Source: CAMQRS01 sp964370645 | GTDB lineage: Bacteria > Bacillota_I > Bacilli_A > Erysipelotrichales > Erysipelotrichaceae | Length of the DNA: 36,140 nt | NCBI GenBank assembly: GCA_964370645.1 | Contig: CAYJJS010000016.1 | Coordinates: forward strand, 1 to 36,140 | Reading direction: 5' to 3' | The notes under the pieces: generated by a model | The model's database searches: none | What the model was told of the DNA's origin: nothing | The model's input: the letters and a program-made list of their open reading frames with translations, nothing else | In this document: positions 1 to 8,225 of the stretch, in pieces | Layout: every line of letters begins with the position of its first letter | Position numbering within the stretch: the stretch's first letter is position 1 | Made by a program: the position numbers and the translations under genes

Positions 1-20
1 TGGTGTTCTAATTTACTTAA

Positions 21-97
21 TGGCGTCCACGAAGGGATTCGAACCCCTGACCGCACGCTTAGAAGGCGTGTGCTCTATCCAGCTGAGCTACGTAGAC
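21..97 (-). tRNA. tRNA-Arg (anticodon TCT)
   Basis: Read on the minus strand, this 77-nt sequence folds as a cloverleaf. The 7-bp acceptor stem (GTCTACG with CGTGGAC) has one G-U pair. The discriminator base is G and the CCA end is encoded. The T arm contains GGTTCGAATCC. The anticodon stem CACGC/GCGTG encloses the loop CTTCTAA, giving anticodon TCT, which reads AGA arginine codons. It is transcribed away from the plus-strand proteostasis genes that follow. Confidence 0.97.
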
Positions 98-116
98 ATT
101 TCTTAAGTGCTCTATA

Positions 117-145
117 ATATTAACAAATTCTATTATTCAATGCAA
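117..145 (-). promoter_or_regulatory. Promoter for tRNA-Arg
   Basis: On the minus strand a -35 box TTGCAT (140-145) and a -10 box TAATAT (117-122) are separated by 17 bp. They lie about 20 nt upstream of the mature tRNA 5' end. The match to a SigA promoter is moderate and was judged by eye. Confidence 0.5.
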
Positions 146-171
146 GTGTTTTTTTCAAAAACATAAAAAAG

Positions 172-201
172 TTTTAAATGCTTCTTTTTTTGTTGTATAA
201 T
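172..201 (+). promoter_or_regulatory. Promoter for the TPR protein-tig operon
   Basis: A perfect -10 box TATAAT lies at 196-201. A weak -35 (TTTTAA, 172-177) is 18 bp upstream. It is the only good -10 between the tRNA and the first coding gene and probably drives both that gene and tig. The predicted 5' leader is about 70 nt. Confidence 0.5.
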
Positions 202-279
202 GACGGAGATGAATATTTATGAGTATATGAATTTACTAAGTGTAACGCTTCTAGTAATATATACATGTGTGAGGTAATG

Positions 280-1023
280 ATGAATAATTTTTATGAAAAT
301 TTATTAAGTGAGATACAGAAAGTTATGCAGGATAGTGATTATGAACTAGCATTAAAGATGATAGAGGATGAATTGAAACTGCCTTATGTCCCACAAAGTG
401 TAGAGGAGCAATTATTACTTTTTCAAAAGGAGTGTATTTCGCAGCATAAATCGTTGCATCATAACACAAAATATCATGTGGATGATATTGCTTCTTTATT
501 GAAAAGTGATGTAGCTAAACAGTTTATGGCTGTTGAATTGTTACGTAAATCCAATATTCGCAATCATATGGAAGAAATAGAGGAATACTTTAATCAAAAT
601 CCAGATTGGATGGTACGTGCTTTTATTCTTGAATGTTTAATTGATCAACAAGTATATGAAGAGCTACATTTTCAGTTAGATGGCATGGAAATTACTTGCA
701 TACCTTCGTATTTGGAAAAGCCTGTTGATCAAGATGCGTTTGCATATTTTGTGAATACATTTGATTCGTATTTTGGTAATGATAATCCTAATTTTGTACA
801 TTTGTGCATGCAAAGTGTTGTGAAAGAAATGTATCTTAGATTACCATTTATGATTAGTGAAGAAGAGTACGATAGTGTCGTTTTTGAGGTGTTAAAGTAT
901 GTTTATCATGCAATGCAAGAAGAAGAGCAATTTATTGCATTTATTTCGAAAAAAAGCCTTGCCAACACTAGTGGTTATACATTATTATTATATGAGTATG
1001 ATATTTTAGAAAAATATCTTTAG
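280..1023 (+). CDS. TPR-like helical protein, possibly DUF3196 family
   Basis: A cytoplasmic, acidic, alpha-helical protein of 247 residues with no signal peptide or membrane segment. The N-terminal part (YELALKMIEDELKLPYVP) resembles the helix pairs of TPR-like DUF3196 proteins, which I recall next to trigger factor in Erysipelotrichia and mycoplasma relatives. That family name is from memory and not checked. The longest frame opens at 265, but the SD GAGG (271-274) sits inside it and is correctly spaced (5 nt) from the ATG at 280. A second ATG at 277 is too close. tig follows after 12 nt, so the two are probably cotranscribed and a role in protein folding or assembly is a guess from context. 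The molecular function is unknown. Confidence 0.75.
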   Translation: MNNFYENLLSEIQKVMQDSDYELALKMIEDELKLPYVPQSVEEQLLLFQKECISQHKSLHHNTKYHVDDIASLLKSDVAKQFMAVELLRKSNIRNHMEEIEEYFNQNPDWMVRAFILECLIDQQVYEELHFQLDGMEITCIPSYLEKPVDQDAFAYFVNTFDSYFGNDNPNFVHLCMQSVVKEMYLRLPFMISEEEYDSVVFEVLKYVYHAMQEEEQFIAFISKKSLANTSGYTLLLYEYDILEKYL

Positions 1024-1035
1024 GAGGACAAAATT

Positions 1036-2307
1036 ATGAATACAACATGGACATTAAATGAAAATTCTCAAGGAGAATTAGTTGTTAAAGTAGACGGTGA
1101 TGTTTGGACTAGCGCACAAGATAAAGCGTTCAAAAAACTTGCTAAGAATGTTGAAGTAAAAGGATTTAGAAAAGGTCAAGTGCCTGAAGCAATGGCTAAG
1201 AAAGCTATTTCTCAACAAACTATTTTAATGGAAGCAATTGATGCAGTATCTACAGATGCATTACGTGCTGGTATTGAAGAACACGATTTGTTTTTAATCG
1301 CAAGACCAGAATTAGGAATTGAAAATATTGATGAAAAACAAGTAACATTGACTTTTAAAGTGACGGTACGTCCTGAAATTACATTAGGTGAATACAAAGG
1401 GTTAGAAATCACAAAAGAAGAAGTTAGTGTGGAAGATAGTGAAGTGGAAGCACAATTAACTCAATTACAAGGTCGTTTTACAGAACTTGTTGTAAAAGAG
1501 GGAGCTGTTGAAAACGGTGATACAGCTGTAATTGACTTTGAAGGATTTAAAGATGGTGTTGCTTTCGAAGGTGGAAAAGGTGAGAACTATCCATTAGAAA
1601 TCGGTTCAGGATCATTTATTCCAGGATTTGAAGAGCAAGTAATTGGAATGAAAACAGAAGAATCAAAAGATATCGAAGTAACATTCCCTGAAAACTATGG
1701 TGCAGCGGATTTAGCCGGACAAGCAGTTGTGTTTAAAGTAACACTTCATGAAGTGAAAACAAAAGAATTACCTGAAATCAGTGATGAATTAATTAAAGAT
1801 GCTGAAGTTGAAGGTGTTGAAACAGTAGAGGCTTTCAAAGAATATTCAAAAAATAACTTAATGAAACAAAAAGAGGAAGAAGCTTCTCGTAACTATGAAA
1901 ACACATTAGTAGAAAAATTAATTGAATCTACACCAATTCAAATTCCTACTGTGTTAATCGATGATGAAATTGATAACATGTTTAACGATTTTACAGGAAG
2001 ATTAGCGCAACAAGGATTCCCAGTTGACCAATATTACCAAATGACTGGTACAACTGAAGAATCATTAAGAGAACAAATGCGTGAAGAAGCAACAAAAAAA
2101 GTACATGCTAGATTAGTATTGGATAAAATTGCAGAAGTTGAAGCAATCAAAGTTGAAGAGGCTGATATTGAAGCAGAATTCGATAAAATCGCAAAAATGT
2201 ACAATATGGAAGTTGAACAAGTTAAAGCTGCAGTGAACCAAGATGCAGTTTCATACGATTTACGTTTACAAAAAGCAATTGCGTTAGTTAAAGAAAACGT
2301 AAAGTAA
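1036..2307 (+). CDS. tig: Trigger factor, ribosome-associated chaperone
   Basis: Trigger factor binds the ribosome at the polypeptide exit and shields nascent chains; it also has prolyl isomerase activity. The 423-residue length matches the family. The N-terminal ribosome-binding domain carries the signature GFRKGQVP at residues 43-50. The central FKBP-type PPIase domain (about 150-245) shows GDTAVIDFEGFKDGVAFEGG and a later IPGFEEQVIGMK stretch. The rest is the helical C-terminal chaperone domain. A strong SD (AGGAGG, 1022-1027, overlapping the stop of the upstream gene) precedes the ATG. A short terminator follows directly, then lon, so this locus groups a chaperone and a protease. Confidence 0.97.
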   Translation: MNTTWTLNENSQGELVVKVDGDVWTSAQDKAFKKLAKNVEVKGFRKGQVPEAMAKKAISQQTILMEAIDAVSTDALRAGIEEHDLFLIARPELGIENIDEKQVTLTFKVTVRPEITLGEYKGLEITKEEVSVEDSEVEAQLTQLQGRFTELVVKEGAVENGDTAVIDFEGFKDGVAFEGGKGENYPLEIGSGSFIPGFEEQVIGMKTEESKDIEVTFPENYGAADLAGQAVVFKVTLHEVKTKELPEISDELIKDAEVEGVETVEAFKEYSKNNLMKQKEEEASRNYENTLVEKLIESTPIQIPTVLIDDEIDNMFNDFTGRLAQQGFPVDQYYQMTGTTEESLREQMREEATKKVHARLVLDKIAEVEAIKVEEADIEAEFDKIAKMYNMEVEQVKAAVNQDAVSYDLRLQKAIALVKENVK

Positions 2308-2321
2308 TTATTGACTATAAG

Positions 2322-2342
2322 AAGACGCAGTAGCGTCTTTTT
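2322..2342 (+). terminator. Short intrinsic terminator or attenuator between tig and lon
   Basis: A 7-bp stem (AAGACGC with GCGTCTT) closes a 4-nt loop AGTA and runs into TTTTT. The lon SD begins 5 nt after the T run and I see no convincing promoter in the gap. Lon expression therefore probably depends on readthrough of this hairpin, at least in part. Confidence 0.7.
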
Positions 2343-2359
2343 GCATAAGGAGGTATATG

Positions 2360-4672
2360 ATGGATAAAATAGAAGTAAATGTTCCTGTAGTTTGTACTAG
2401 AGGGGTAATCGTTTTCCCAAATCAAGAAATAATTATTGATGTGGGTAGAAAGAAAAGCATATTTGCATTAGAGGAGTCACAATCACACTTTGATTCACAT
2501 GTGTTTCTAGTGGCACAAAAAGATTTAATTGAAGAGGATCCAACACAAGAAGATTTATATGAAATGGGGACTTTATGTCAAATCACGAATGTTCGTAAAA
2601 TGGATGGGTACCTGAGAGTCAAATTTAAGGGTCTAGAGAGAGCTAAAGTGAATCACTTAACAATTAGTGAGAAATTAGTTTTCGGTAGTATTTTGCCTGT
2701 TGTGGATGTGCAGGAGGATGATTTAGAGGAGATGGCTCTTGTTCGTCGTATGGCAACCATCTTAGAAGAAAATGAAATGGTTTCTCAAATGTTGCCAAAG
2801 GACGCAATCCAAAAGTTAGCACAGGGAGTTAGTGCTCCAGTGTTAGCGGATCAAATTTCTCAAATGTTCCCTTTTTCAATTGATACAAAACAACTTTTAT
2901 TAAATACACTTGAAGTAAACCAAAGGCTAATGATTATATTAGAAGAACTTGAGAAAGAAAAAACTTTGAATGAAATTGATACTCTAATTTCTGAAAAGGT
3001 TAAAGCTCGAGTGGATGAGAATCAAAGAGAGTATTATTTAAGAGAAAAGTTGAGAGCAATAAAAGAAGAGTTAGGAGATGTACAAGATCGTGAAAGTGAT
3101 AGTGATGCATATCGTAAACTATTGCAAGAAAACCCATATCCTAAACACATCAAAGAAAAAGCATTAGAAGAATTAGCTCGTTTTGAAATGTTGCCTAGTT
3201 CAAGTGGTGAAAGTGGTGTAGTTAAATCCTATTTGGATACTTTATTGAAATTGCCATATTGGCAAGAAAGTGAAGATAATGTTGATTTGAACCTTGCTCA
3301 AGATGTTTTAGATGAAGATCATTTTGGATTAGAAAAAGTAAAAGAACGTATCATGGAGTATTTAGCAGTAAAAACTATGACGAACTCTTTAAAGGCTCCT
3401 ATTATTTGTTTAGCAGGTCCTCCTGGAGTTGGAAAAACATCTTTATCGAAATCTATTGCAAAGGCGCTAAACCGTGAATTTGTTAAAATATCACTTGGTG
3501 GTGTTAAGGATGAAAGTGAAATTAGGGGTCATCGTAGAACATATTTGGGAAGTATGCCAGGACGCTTTATTCAAGCTATGAAAAAAGCTGGTACGATTAA
3601 CCCAGTATTCTTAATTGATGAAATTGATAAGATGGCGAGTGATTACAAAGGAGATCCTGCAAGTGCAATGCTTGAAGTATTAGATCCAGAACAAAACGCT
3701 TTGTTCTCAGATCATTATTTAGAAGAAGCATATGATTTGAGTAAAGTTATGTTTGTAGCGACAGCAAATTATATTGAAAATATACCTGCAGCTTTGAAGG
3801 ATCGTTTAGAAATCATAAATATTAGTAGTTATACGGAAGTTGAAAAACTTCAAATTGCACAAAAACACTTAGTGCAAAAACAAGTAAAAGAAAACGGACT
3901 GAAGGCTAGTCAATTTAAAATTAGTGATGATATGTTATTACACATTATCCGTTATTACACAAGAGAGAGTGGAGTTCGTCAATTGGAAAGATTGATTGCA
4001 AAACTATGTCGTAAAAGTGTATTGGCAATTTTAAAAAATGAGAAGAAAAAAATTACGATTACAAAAAAAGTAGTGCATGAATATTTAGGTAAAGAAATAT
4101 TCGAGTATGGTAAAAAAGAGAAAAAAGACCAAGTAGGAGCAGTAACAGGACTTGCTTACACTTCTTTTGGTGGAGATGTTTTACAAGTAGAAGTGACTCG
4201 ATTTGATGGAAAAGGTAAATTGACAATCACTGGACAACTTGGAGATGTTATGAAAGAGAGTGCAAGCATTGCGTATGATTATGTAAAAGCGAATGCAGCA
4301 AAATATAAAATTGATTCAAGTATTTTTGAGAAACAAGATGTACACATTCATGTACCAGAAGGAGCGGTTCCAAAAGATGGTCCAAGTGCAGGAATTACAA
4401 TGACGACTGCATTAGTATCTTGTTTATCGAATACCCCAATTAAAAATGAAGTAGCAATGACTGGTGAGGTAACACTTAGAGGAAATGTACTTGCGATTGG
4501 TGGACTTAAAGAGAAATCTATGGCAGCACATCGTAGTGGGATTACTAAAATCGTAATGCCAAAAGCAAATGTGAAAGACTTAGATGATATACCTGATGTT
4601 GTAAAGGAAAGTGTTGAGTTTATACCTGTTGATCATGTATCGCAAGTTATTCAAGTGGCATTGAGTAAGTAA
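2360..4672 (+). CDS. lon: ATP-dependent Lon protease (LonA type)
   Basis: Lon is a cytosolic hexameric AAA+ serine protease that unfolds and degrades damaged and short-lived regulatory proteins. The 770 residues comprise the N-terminal LON substrate domain (from VPVVCTRGVIVFPN), a coiled-coil linker (YYLREKLRAIKEELG), the AAA+ module with Walker A GPPGVGKT (353-360) and Walker B VFLIDEIDK, and the C-terminal protease domain. The catalytic dyad is visible: Ser676 in DGPSAGIT and Lys719 in GGLKEKSMAA. A start at 2357 is possible, but the SD AAGGAGG (2347-2353) is better spaced (6 nt) from the ATG at 2360. engB starts 2 nt after the stop, so the two are cotranscribed. Confidence 0.97.
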   Translation: MDKIEVNVPVVCTRGVIVFPNQEIIIDVGRKKSIFALEESQSHFDSHVFLVAQKDLIEEDPTQEDLYEMGTLCQITNVRKMDGYLRVKFKGLERAKVNHLTISEKLVFGSILPVVDVQEDDLEEMALVRRMATILEENEMVSQMLPKDAIQKLAQGVSAPVLADQISQMFPFSIDTKQLLLNTLEVNQRLMIILEELEKEKTLNEIDTLISEKVKARVDENQREYYLREKLRAIKEELGDVQDRESDSDAYRKLLQENPYPKHIKEKALEELARFEMLPSSSGESGVVKSYLDTLLKLPYWQESEDNVDLNLAQDVLDEDHFGLEKVKERIMEYLAVKTMTNSLKAPIICLAGPPGVGKTSLSKSIAKALNREFVKISLGGVKDESEIRGHRRTYLGSMPGRFIQAMKKAGTINPVFLIDEIDKMASDYKGDPASAMLEVLDPEQNALFSDHYLEEAYDLSKVMFVATANYIENIPAALKDRLEIINISSYTEVEKLQIAQKHLVQKQVKENGLKASQFKISDDMLLHIIRYYTRESGVRQLERLIAKLCRKSVLAILKNEKKKITITKKVVHEYLGKEIFEYGKKEKKDQVGAVTGLAYTSFGGDVLQVEVTRFDGKGKLTITGQLGDVMKESASIAYDYVKANAAKYKIDSSIFEKQDVHIHVPEGAVPKDGPSAGITMTTALVSCLSNTPIKNEVAMTGEVTLRGNVLAIGGLKEKSMAAHRSGITKIVMPKANVKDLDDIPDVVKESVEFIPVDHVSQVIQVALSK

Positions 4673-4674
4673 GT

Positions 4675-5265
4675 ATGAAGACCTTTCAAAATTGCACATT
4701 AGTGATTAGTGCGCCAGATAAAGAATCATGGCCAGAGTCTACATTGCCAGAAGTTGTTTTAGCAGGACGTAGTAATGTAGGGAAATCTAGTTTTATAAAT
4801 ACGATAACAAATCGTAAAAAGTTAGCATATGTTGGAAATACACCTGGAAAAACGAGGTTATTAAACTTCTTCCAATTGGATGAAGAACTAATGTTTGTGG
4901 ATGTTCCTGGATATGGATATGCTAACACATCAAAGCAACAGTTAATTAAATTTGGTGAAATGATGGAAGAATATTTTTCTGGACGTCAACAAAAAAGAGG
5001 TTTAGTAATCATTGTGGATTCTCGTCACAAACCAAGTGAAGATGATGAAACAATGGTTGAATATGCTCGTTATTTCAATATTCCAATTGTAGTTGTTGCT
5101 ACAAAAATAGATAAAGTAAAAAACTCTCAACGAAAAAAGAATTTACAAACCATCATGGATACATTAGATGTGAGTAAAAAAGAGCTAGTCGTATTCTCTA
5201 GTGAAACTAGGGAAGGCGTAGATCAAGCGTGGGAAAAAATTGAAGCATTATACAAAATAGGATAG
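4675..5265 (+). CDS. engB: Ribosome-biogenesis GTPase EngB/YsxC
   Basis: EngB (YsxC, YihA) is a small essential GTPase needed for late large-subunit ribosome assembly. The G motifs are in order in 196 residues: G1 GRSNVGKS (31-38), a G2 region ending GKTRLLN (58-64), G3 DVPG (76-79), G4 TKID (143-146) and a G5-like FSSE. Length is normal for the family. The gene begins 2 nt after the lon stop with no strong SD, which suggests translational coupling; lon-engB adjacency is common in Firmicutes. The stop codon lies inside a bidirectional terminator shared with the convergent vanY-type gene. Confidence 0.96.
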   Translation: MKTFQNCTLVISAPDKESWPESTLPEVVLAGRSNVGKSSFINTITNRKKLAYVGNTPGKTRLLNFFQLDEELMFVDVPGYGYANTSKQQLIKFGEMMEEYFSGRQQKRGLVIIVDSRHKPSEDDETMVEYARYFNIPIVVVATKIDKVKNSQRKKNLQTIMDTLDVSKKELVVFSSETREGVDQAWEKIEALYKIG

Positions 5266-5287
5266 TCCATATGGACTATCCTATTTT
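5254..5287. terminator. Bidirectional terminator, perfect 34-bp palindrome
   Basis: The 17-nt arms AAAATAGGATAGTCCAT and ATGGACTATCCTATTTT are exact reverse complements with no spacer. U-rich tracts result on both strands, so the hairpin can end transcription of engB (plus) and of the peptidase gene (minus). Both stop codons (5263-5265 and 5281-5283) lie within the arms. Confidence 0.9.
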
Positions 5288-6174
5288 TCATAATATTCTT
5301 CTAATGTGATATTTTCTTCTTTTAATTGTGTTGCCAATTCAACACCGACATAGCGATAGTGCCAAGCTTCAAACATATATCCAGTAATGTGTGTTTTGTC
5401 TTCTGGATAACGTAAGATGAAACCATATTTATGTGCATGTTCATCAAGGTATATGCCCAGCGTTGTCTCATCTAAGTCTTCGTGTAAAGAATAGTCATAG
5501 CTTAAATCTACTGCCAACCCCATTTCGTGTTCACTTGTTCTAGGAAGTGCGCTATATATTGGAGCACCTTCAGGGTCTTGTGCATAATAGTTGTTGTAAA
5601 GTGTTGTTTGGTACTCTTTACTACGATAACTACTTACTACGTTCACGGTAATATTTTGATTTCGAATATCTGCTAATAACGCATTTAGTGACTTTGCAGC
5701 CTCCATACGTAAGTAGTGTGTAGATTCGATTAATACTAAATCATCTGGCACATAGTCTTCAGGTAAATAGTTTTGTTTATTCACTAATGCGCTAATGTCA
5801 TTTGGATTTTCAATAACTTGTGTTGTTGGTTGCATAGTCTCCTCACTTATAGAAAGTTGCAATGATAATGTGAATGTGACTTCCTCAATAGTATATACAA
5901 TAGTATATGCATTTTCACCTTCAATAATGTCATATGTGATTTGATCTGTAATAATATCTTCACCTTGTTTTGCAACGAGTCCAATTTGTTCTGGCGAGTA
6001 GGCTTCTTCACTAAAGACATCAATTTCTAATTGAGCTTCTTGTTGGAGAATATCTTCGTAGAAAAATTGAATGGGTTTCTCTGTCGAGGTGTTTTTGTGT
6101 AATATTAGTGCAATTGTTGCTACTAATGAAATACACAAAGCTATACTCAAAATAATGATAATTTTTTTCTTCAT
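5281..6174 (-). CDS. Membrane-anchored D-Ala-D-Ala carboxypeptidase, VanY type (peptidase M15B)
   Basis: A predicted extracytoplasmic zinc carboxypeptidase that trims the terminal D-alanine of peptidoglycan stem peptides. A basic N-terminus is followed by one hydrophobic anchor (about residues 4-26) with no lipobox. Residues 35-125 form a poorly conserved spacer domain. The catalytic domain shows the M15 motif SEHEMGLAVD (214-223; zinc ligands His216 and Asp223) and EAWHYRYVG (catalytic Glu269, ligand His272). Length is 297 residues. The SD AGGAG overlaps the stop codon of the aconitase gene (8-nt gap), so the two are coupled. VanY homologues are common in susceptible Firmicutes; no vanHAX-type genes are here, so nothing suggests glycopeptide resistance. 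Confidence 0.9.
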   Translation of the reverse strand: MKKKIIIILSIALCISLVATIALILHKNTSTEKPIQFFYEDILQQEAQLEIDVFSEEAYSPEQIGLVAKQGEDIITDQITYDIIEGENAYTIVYTIEEVTFTLSLQLSISEETMQPTTQVIENPNDISALVNKQNYLPEDYVPDDLVLIESTHYLRMEAAKSLNALLADIRNQNITVNVVSSYRSKEYQTTLYNNYYAQDPEGAPIYSALPRTSEHEMGLAVDLSYDYSLHEDLDETTLGIYLDEHAHKYGFILRYPEDKTHITGYMFEAWHYRYVGVELATQLKEENITLEEYYEK

Positions 6175-6182
6175 GCTAACTC

Positions 6183-8093
6183 CTATTTATTTTTGATATA
6201 ATTTAGAGTTCCTCCTGCTTTTAATAGGATAATGTCTAGAGGGCTTAGATCACAATGTGTTAAATATTCAAGTCCTTTTGTTTTATTTTCTACTGTAATG
6301 ATTGCATTTGGTTCTAAAGATAGTAAATGGTGAATGCTTAGTTCATCCATCTCATCTATCGTATCATAATCTTGAGCATTTTTAAATGTTAATGGTAATA
6401 TACCAAAATTGATTAAGTTTGCTTTGTGAATTCGAGCAAAGCTTTTAGCAATGACAACCTTAATACCTAAATACATTGGTGCAAGTGCAGCATGTTCTCG
6501 ACTACTACCTTGTCCATAATTATTTCCAGCAATGATAAAACCTCCACCATTGCATAGACAAACCTCATGAAAATCCTTTTTGTTATTCATGAAGATAAAT
6601 TCAGATATCTTTTCAATGTTTGAACGATATGGCAATACTTTAGCACCAGCTGGAGCTATGTGATCGGTTGTAATATTGTCTTCTACCTTAATCATCACTT
6701 TCTTTTGAATGGTGTCCTCTAATTTTGTATTTTCAGGTAATTTTTTAATGTTTGGTCCTCTCACGATTTCTTTCGATTTATCCAAATCTGGAGCAATAAT
6801 CATACTATCATCAATAGTAAAACAATCTAGAGGGAAGTGGTTTTCAAACGTTGCTTCTCTTGGATCGCTTATCACACCATTGATTGCGCTATAAGCAGCC
6901 AATTCACAAGATACTAGACAAACACTAGCACTTAGCGTTCCACTTCTTCCATAGAAATTACGGTTGAATGTACGAAGTGATAATGCATCTGAAATTGGTG
7001 ATTGTCCCATACCAATACATGGACCACAAGTACATTCTAAAATTCTAGCTCCACTAGCAATCATATCTGACAAAGCTCCATTTTGAGTAATCATTTGTAA
7101 AACTTGTTTTGAACCTGGAGAAATGACTAAACTTACATCTGGATGCACTTTTTTTCCTTTCAAAATCGATGCCACTTTCATTAAATCCTCATAACTAGAG
7201 TTTGTACAGCTACCAATTGCGACTTGATCTACTTTCATCCCTTTTACTTGATCAATACTTTGAATCGCATCTGGAGAATGTGGCATAGCAATAAGTGGGG
7301 TAAGTGTGTTTAAATCTATATGATACGTTTCATCATAAATGGCATCAACATCAGCACTTAACGCTGTATATACCTCCTCACGATTTTGTTTTCTTAAAAA
7401 CTCACGAGTGATTTCATCACTTGGAAATAAGGAAGTAGTTGCCCCTAATTCAGCTCCCATATTACAAATTGTAGCTCTCTCAGGAATACTAAGGTATTGA
7501 ATTCCTTCACCACTATATTCAATGATTTTAGATACACCACCTTTTACAGTTAATAACTCTAGTACTTTTAAAATGATATCTTTCGCAGATACCCCTTTTT
7601 GTAGTTTACCACTCAAGACAATATTCACTGTTTTTGGAGCAATCAAATGAAATGGCATACCCGCCATCGCACATGCGACATCCAGTCCACCAGCTCCCAT
7701 TGCTAAACAACCTATACCTCCAGCGGTAGGTGTATGCGAATCGCTTCCTAACAATGTTTTTGTTGGTGCTGCAAAACGTTCTAAATGGACTTGATGACAG
7801 ATTCCATTACCTGGTTTAGAAAAATGAATACCGTATGCATTGGCAACACTTTGCAAATATTTATGATCATCCGCATTTTCAAATCCACTTTGTAAAGTGT
7901 TATGATCTACATAAGACATGGATAATTCAGTTTGTACCTTTTCAACACCCATTGCTTCTAGTTGTAAATAGGCCATAGTACCTGTTGCATCTTGCGTTAG
8001 TGTTTGATCAATCTTAATTGCAATAGGCTCTCCCTTTTTATACTCACCATCCACAAGGTGAGCTTGTAATATTTTTTCACATAATGTTAACAT
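6183..8093 (-). CDS. Aconitate hydratase (short bacterial type)
   Basis: Aconitase converts citrate to isocitrate with a [4Fe-4S] cluster in the cytosol. The 636-residue length is that of the short aconitase class rather than the roughly 900-residue AcnA. Cluster ligands are Cys296 (GSCTNSS), Cys356 and Cys359 (CGPCIGMG). The N-terminal part has GSDSHTPTAGGIGCLAMG (117-134), and the C-terminal swivel domain has YGQGSSREHAALAP (526-539) with the substrate-binding Ser-Arg. Homoaconitase or isopropylmalate isomerase is the main alternative. The fused single chain and the divergent citrate synthase and isocitrate dehydrogenase genes argue for aconitase. The SD AGGAGG is well placed. It is followed by the vanY-type gene in one transcript. 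Confidence 0.93.
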   Translation of the reverse strand: MLTLCEKILQAHLVDGEYKKGEPIAIKIDQTLTQDATGTMAYLQLEAMGVEKVQTELSMSYVDHNTLQSGFENADDHKYLQSVANAYGIHFSKPGNGICHQVHLERFAAPTKTLLGSDSHTPTAGGIGCLAMGAGGLDVACAMAGMPFHLIAPKTVNIVLSGKLQKGVSAKDIILKVLELLTVKGGVSKIIEYSGEGIQYLSIPERATICNMGAELGATTSLFPSDEITREFLRKQNREEVYTALSADVDAIYDETYHIDLNTLTPLIAMPHSPDAIQSIDQVKGMKVDQVAIGSCTNSSYEDLMKVASILKGKKVHPDVSLVISPGSKQVLQMITQNGALSDMIASGARILECTCGPCIGMGQSPISDALSLRTFNRNFYGRSGTLSASVCLVSCELAAYSAINGVISDPREATFENHFPLDCFTIDDSMIIAPDLDKSKEIVRGPNIKKLPENTKLEDTIQKKVMIKVEDNITTDHIAPAGAKVLPYRSNIEKISEFIFMNNKKDFHEVCLCNGGGFIIAGNNYGQGSSREHAALAPMYLGIKVVIAKSFARIHKANLINFGILPLTFKNAQDYDTIDEMDELSIHHLLSLEPNAIITVENKTKGLEYLTHCDLSPLDIILLKAGGTLNYIKNK

Positions 8094-8117
8094 AATAACC
8101 CCTCCTACATTAGAGGT

Positions 8118-8126
8118 ATTATATCA
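8118..8126 (-). promoter_or_regulatory. Extended -10 promoter of the aconitase gene
   Basis: On the minus strand TGATATAAT forms an extended -10 (TATAAT at 8118-8123, TGA at 8124-8126). The -35 position (8141-8146) reads GATAAA, a poor match, as is usual for extended -10 promoters. That position falls inside the repeated element described for this intergenic region. Confidence 0.6.
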
Positions 8127-8132
8127 TACTTT

Positions 8133-8197
8133 CTTTCATTTTTATCACAATTGATGAAAGTTTTTTCAGTAATTGTAAAAAGTTTCATCGCGTGATA
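8133..8197. promoter_or_regulatory. Candidate operator sites between aconitase and citrate synthase genes
   Basis: Two related sequences lie in opposite orientation: TTTCATCGCGTGATA on plus (8183-8197, overlapping the citrate synthase -10) and TTTCATCAATTGTGATA on minus (8143-8159, overlapping the aconitase -35 region). A further 7-bp inverted repeat pairs CTTTCAT (8133-8139) with ATGAAAG (8154-8160). The placement suggests one regulator controlling both arms, but I cannot name it. The CcpC pattern ATAA-N7-TTAT was not clearly seen. Confidence 0.4.
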
Positions 8198-8201
8198 TAA
8201 T
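8173..8201 (+). promoter_or_regulatory. Promoter of the citrate synthase-icd operon
   Basis: A -35 TTGTAA (8173-8178) and -10 TATAAT (8196-8201) are 17 bp apart, with the extended -10 dinucleotide TG at 8193-8194. The start codon lies 25 nt downstream of the -10. This is one of the best SigA-type promoters in the window. Confidence 0.8.
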
Positions 8202-8225
8202 AGTCGTACAGAAAGGGGAAAATAT

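Noticed and set aside
2311..2339. Promoter for lon starting at TTGACT
   Set aside because: No -10 box lies at 16-18 bp; that position falls in the terminator stem.
5281..6174. Glycopeptide-resistance determinant
   Set aside because: VanY-type carboxypeptidases are widespread wall enzymes and no vanH, vanA/B, vanX or vanRS genes are nearby.
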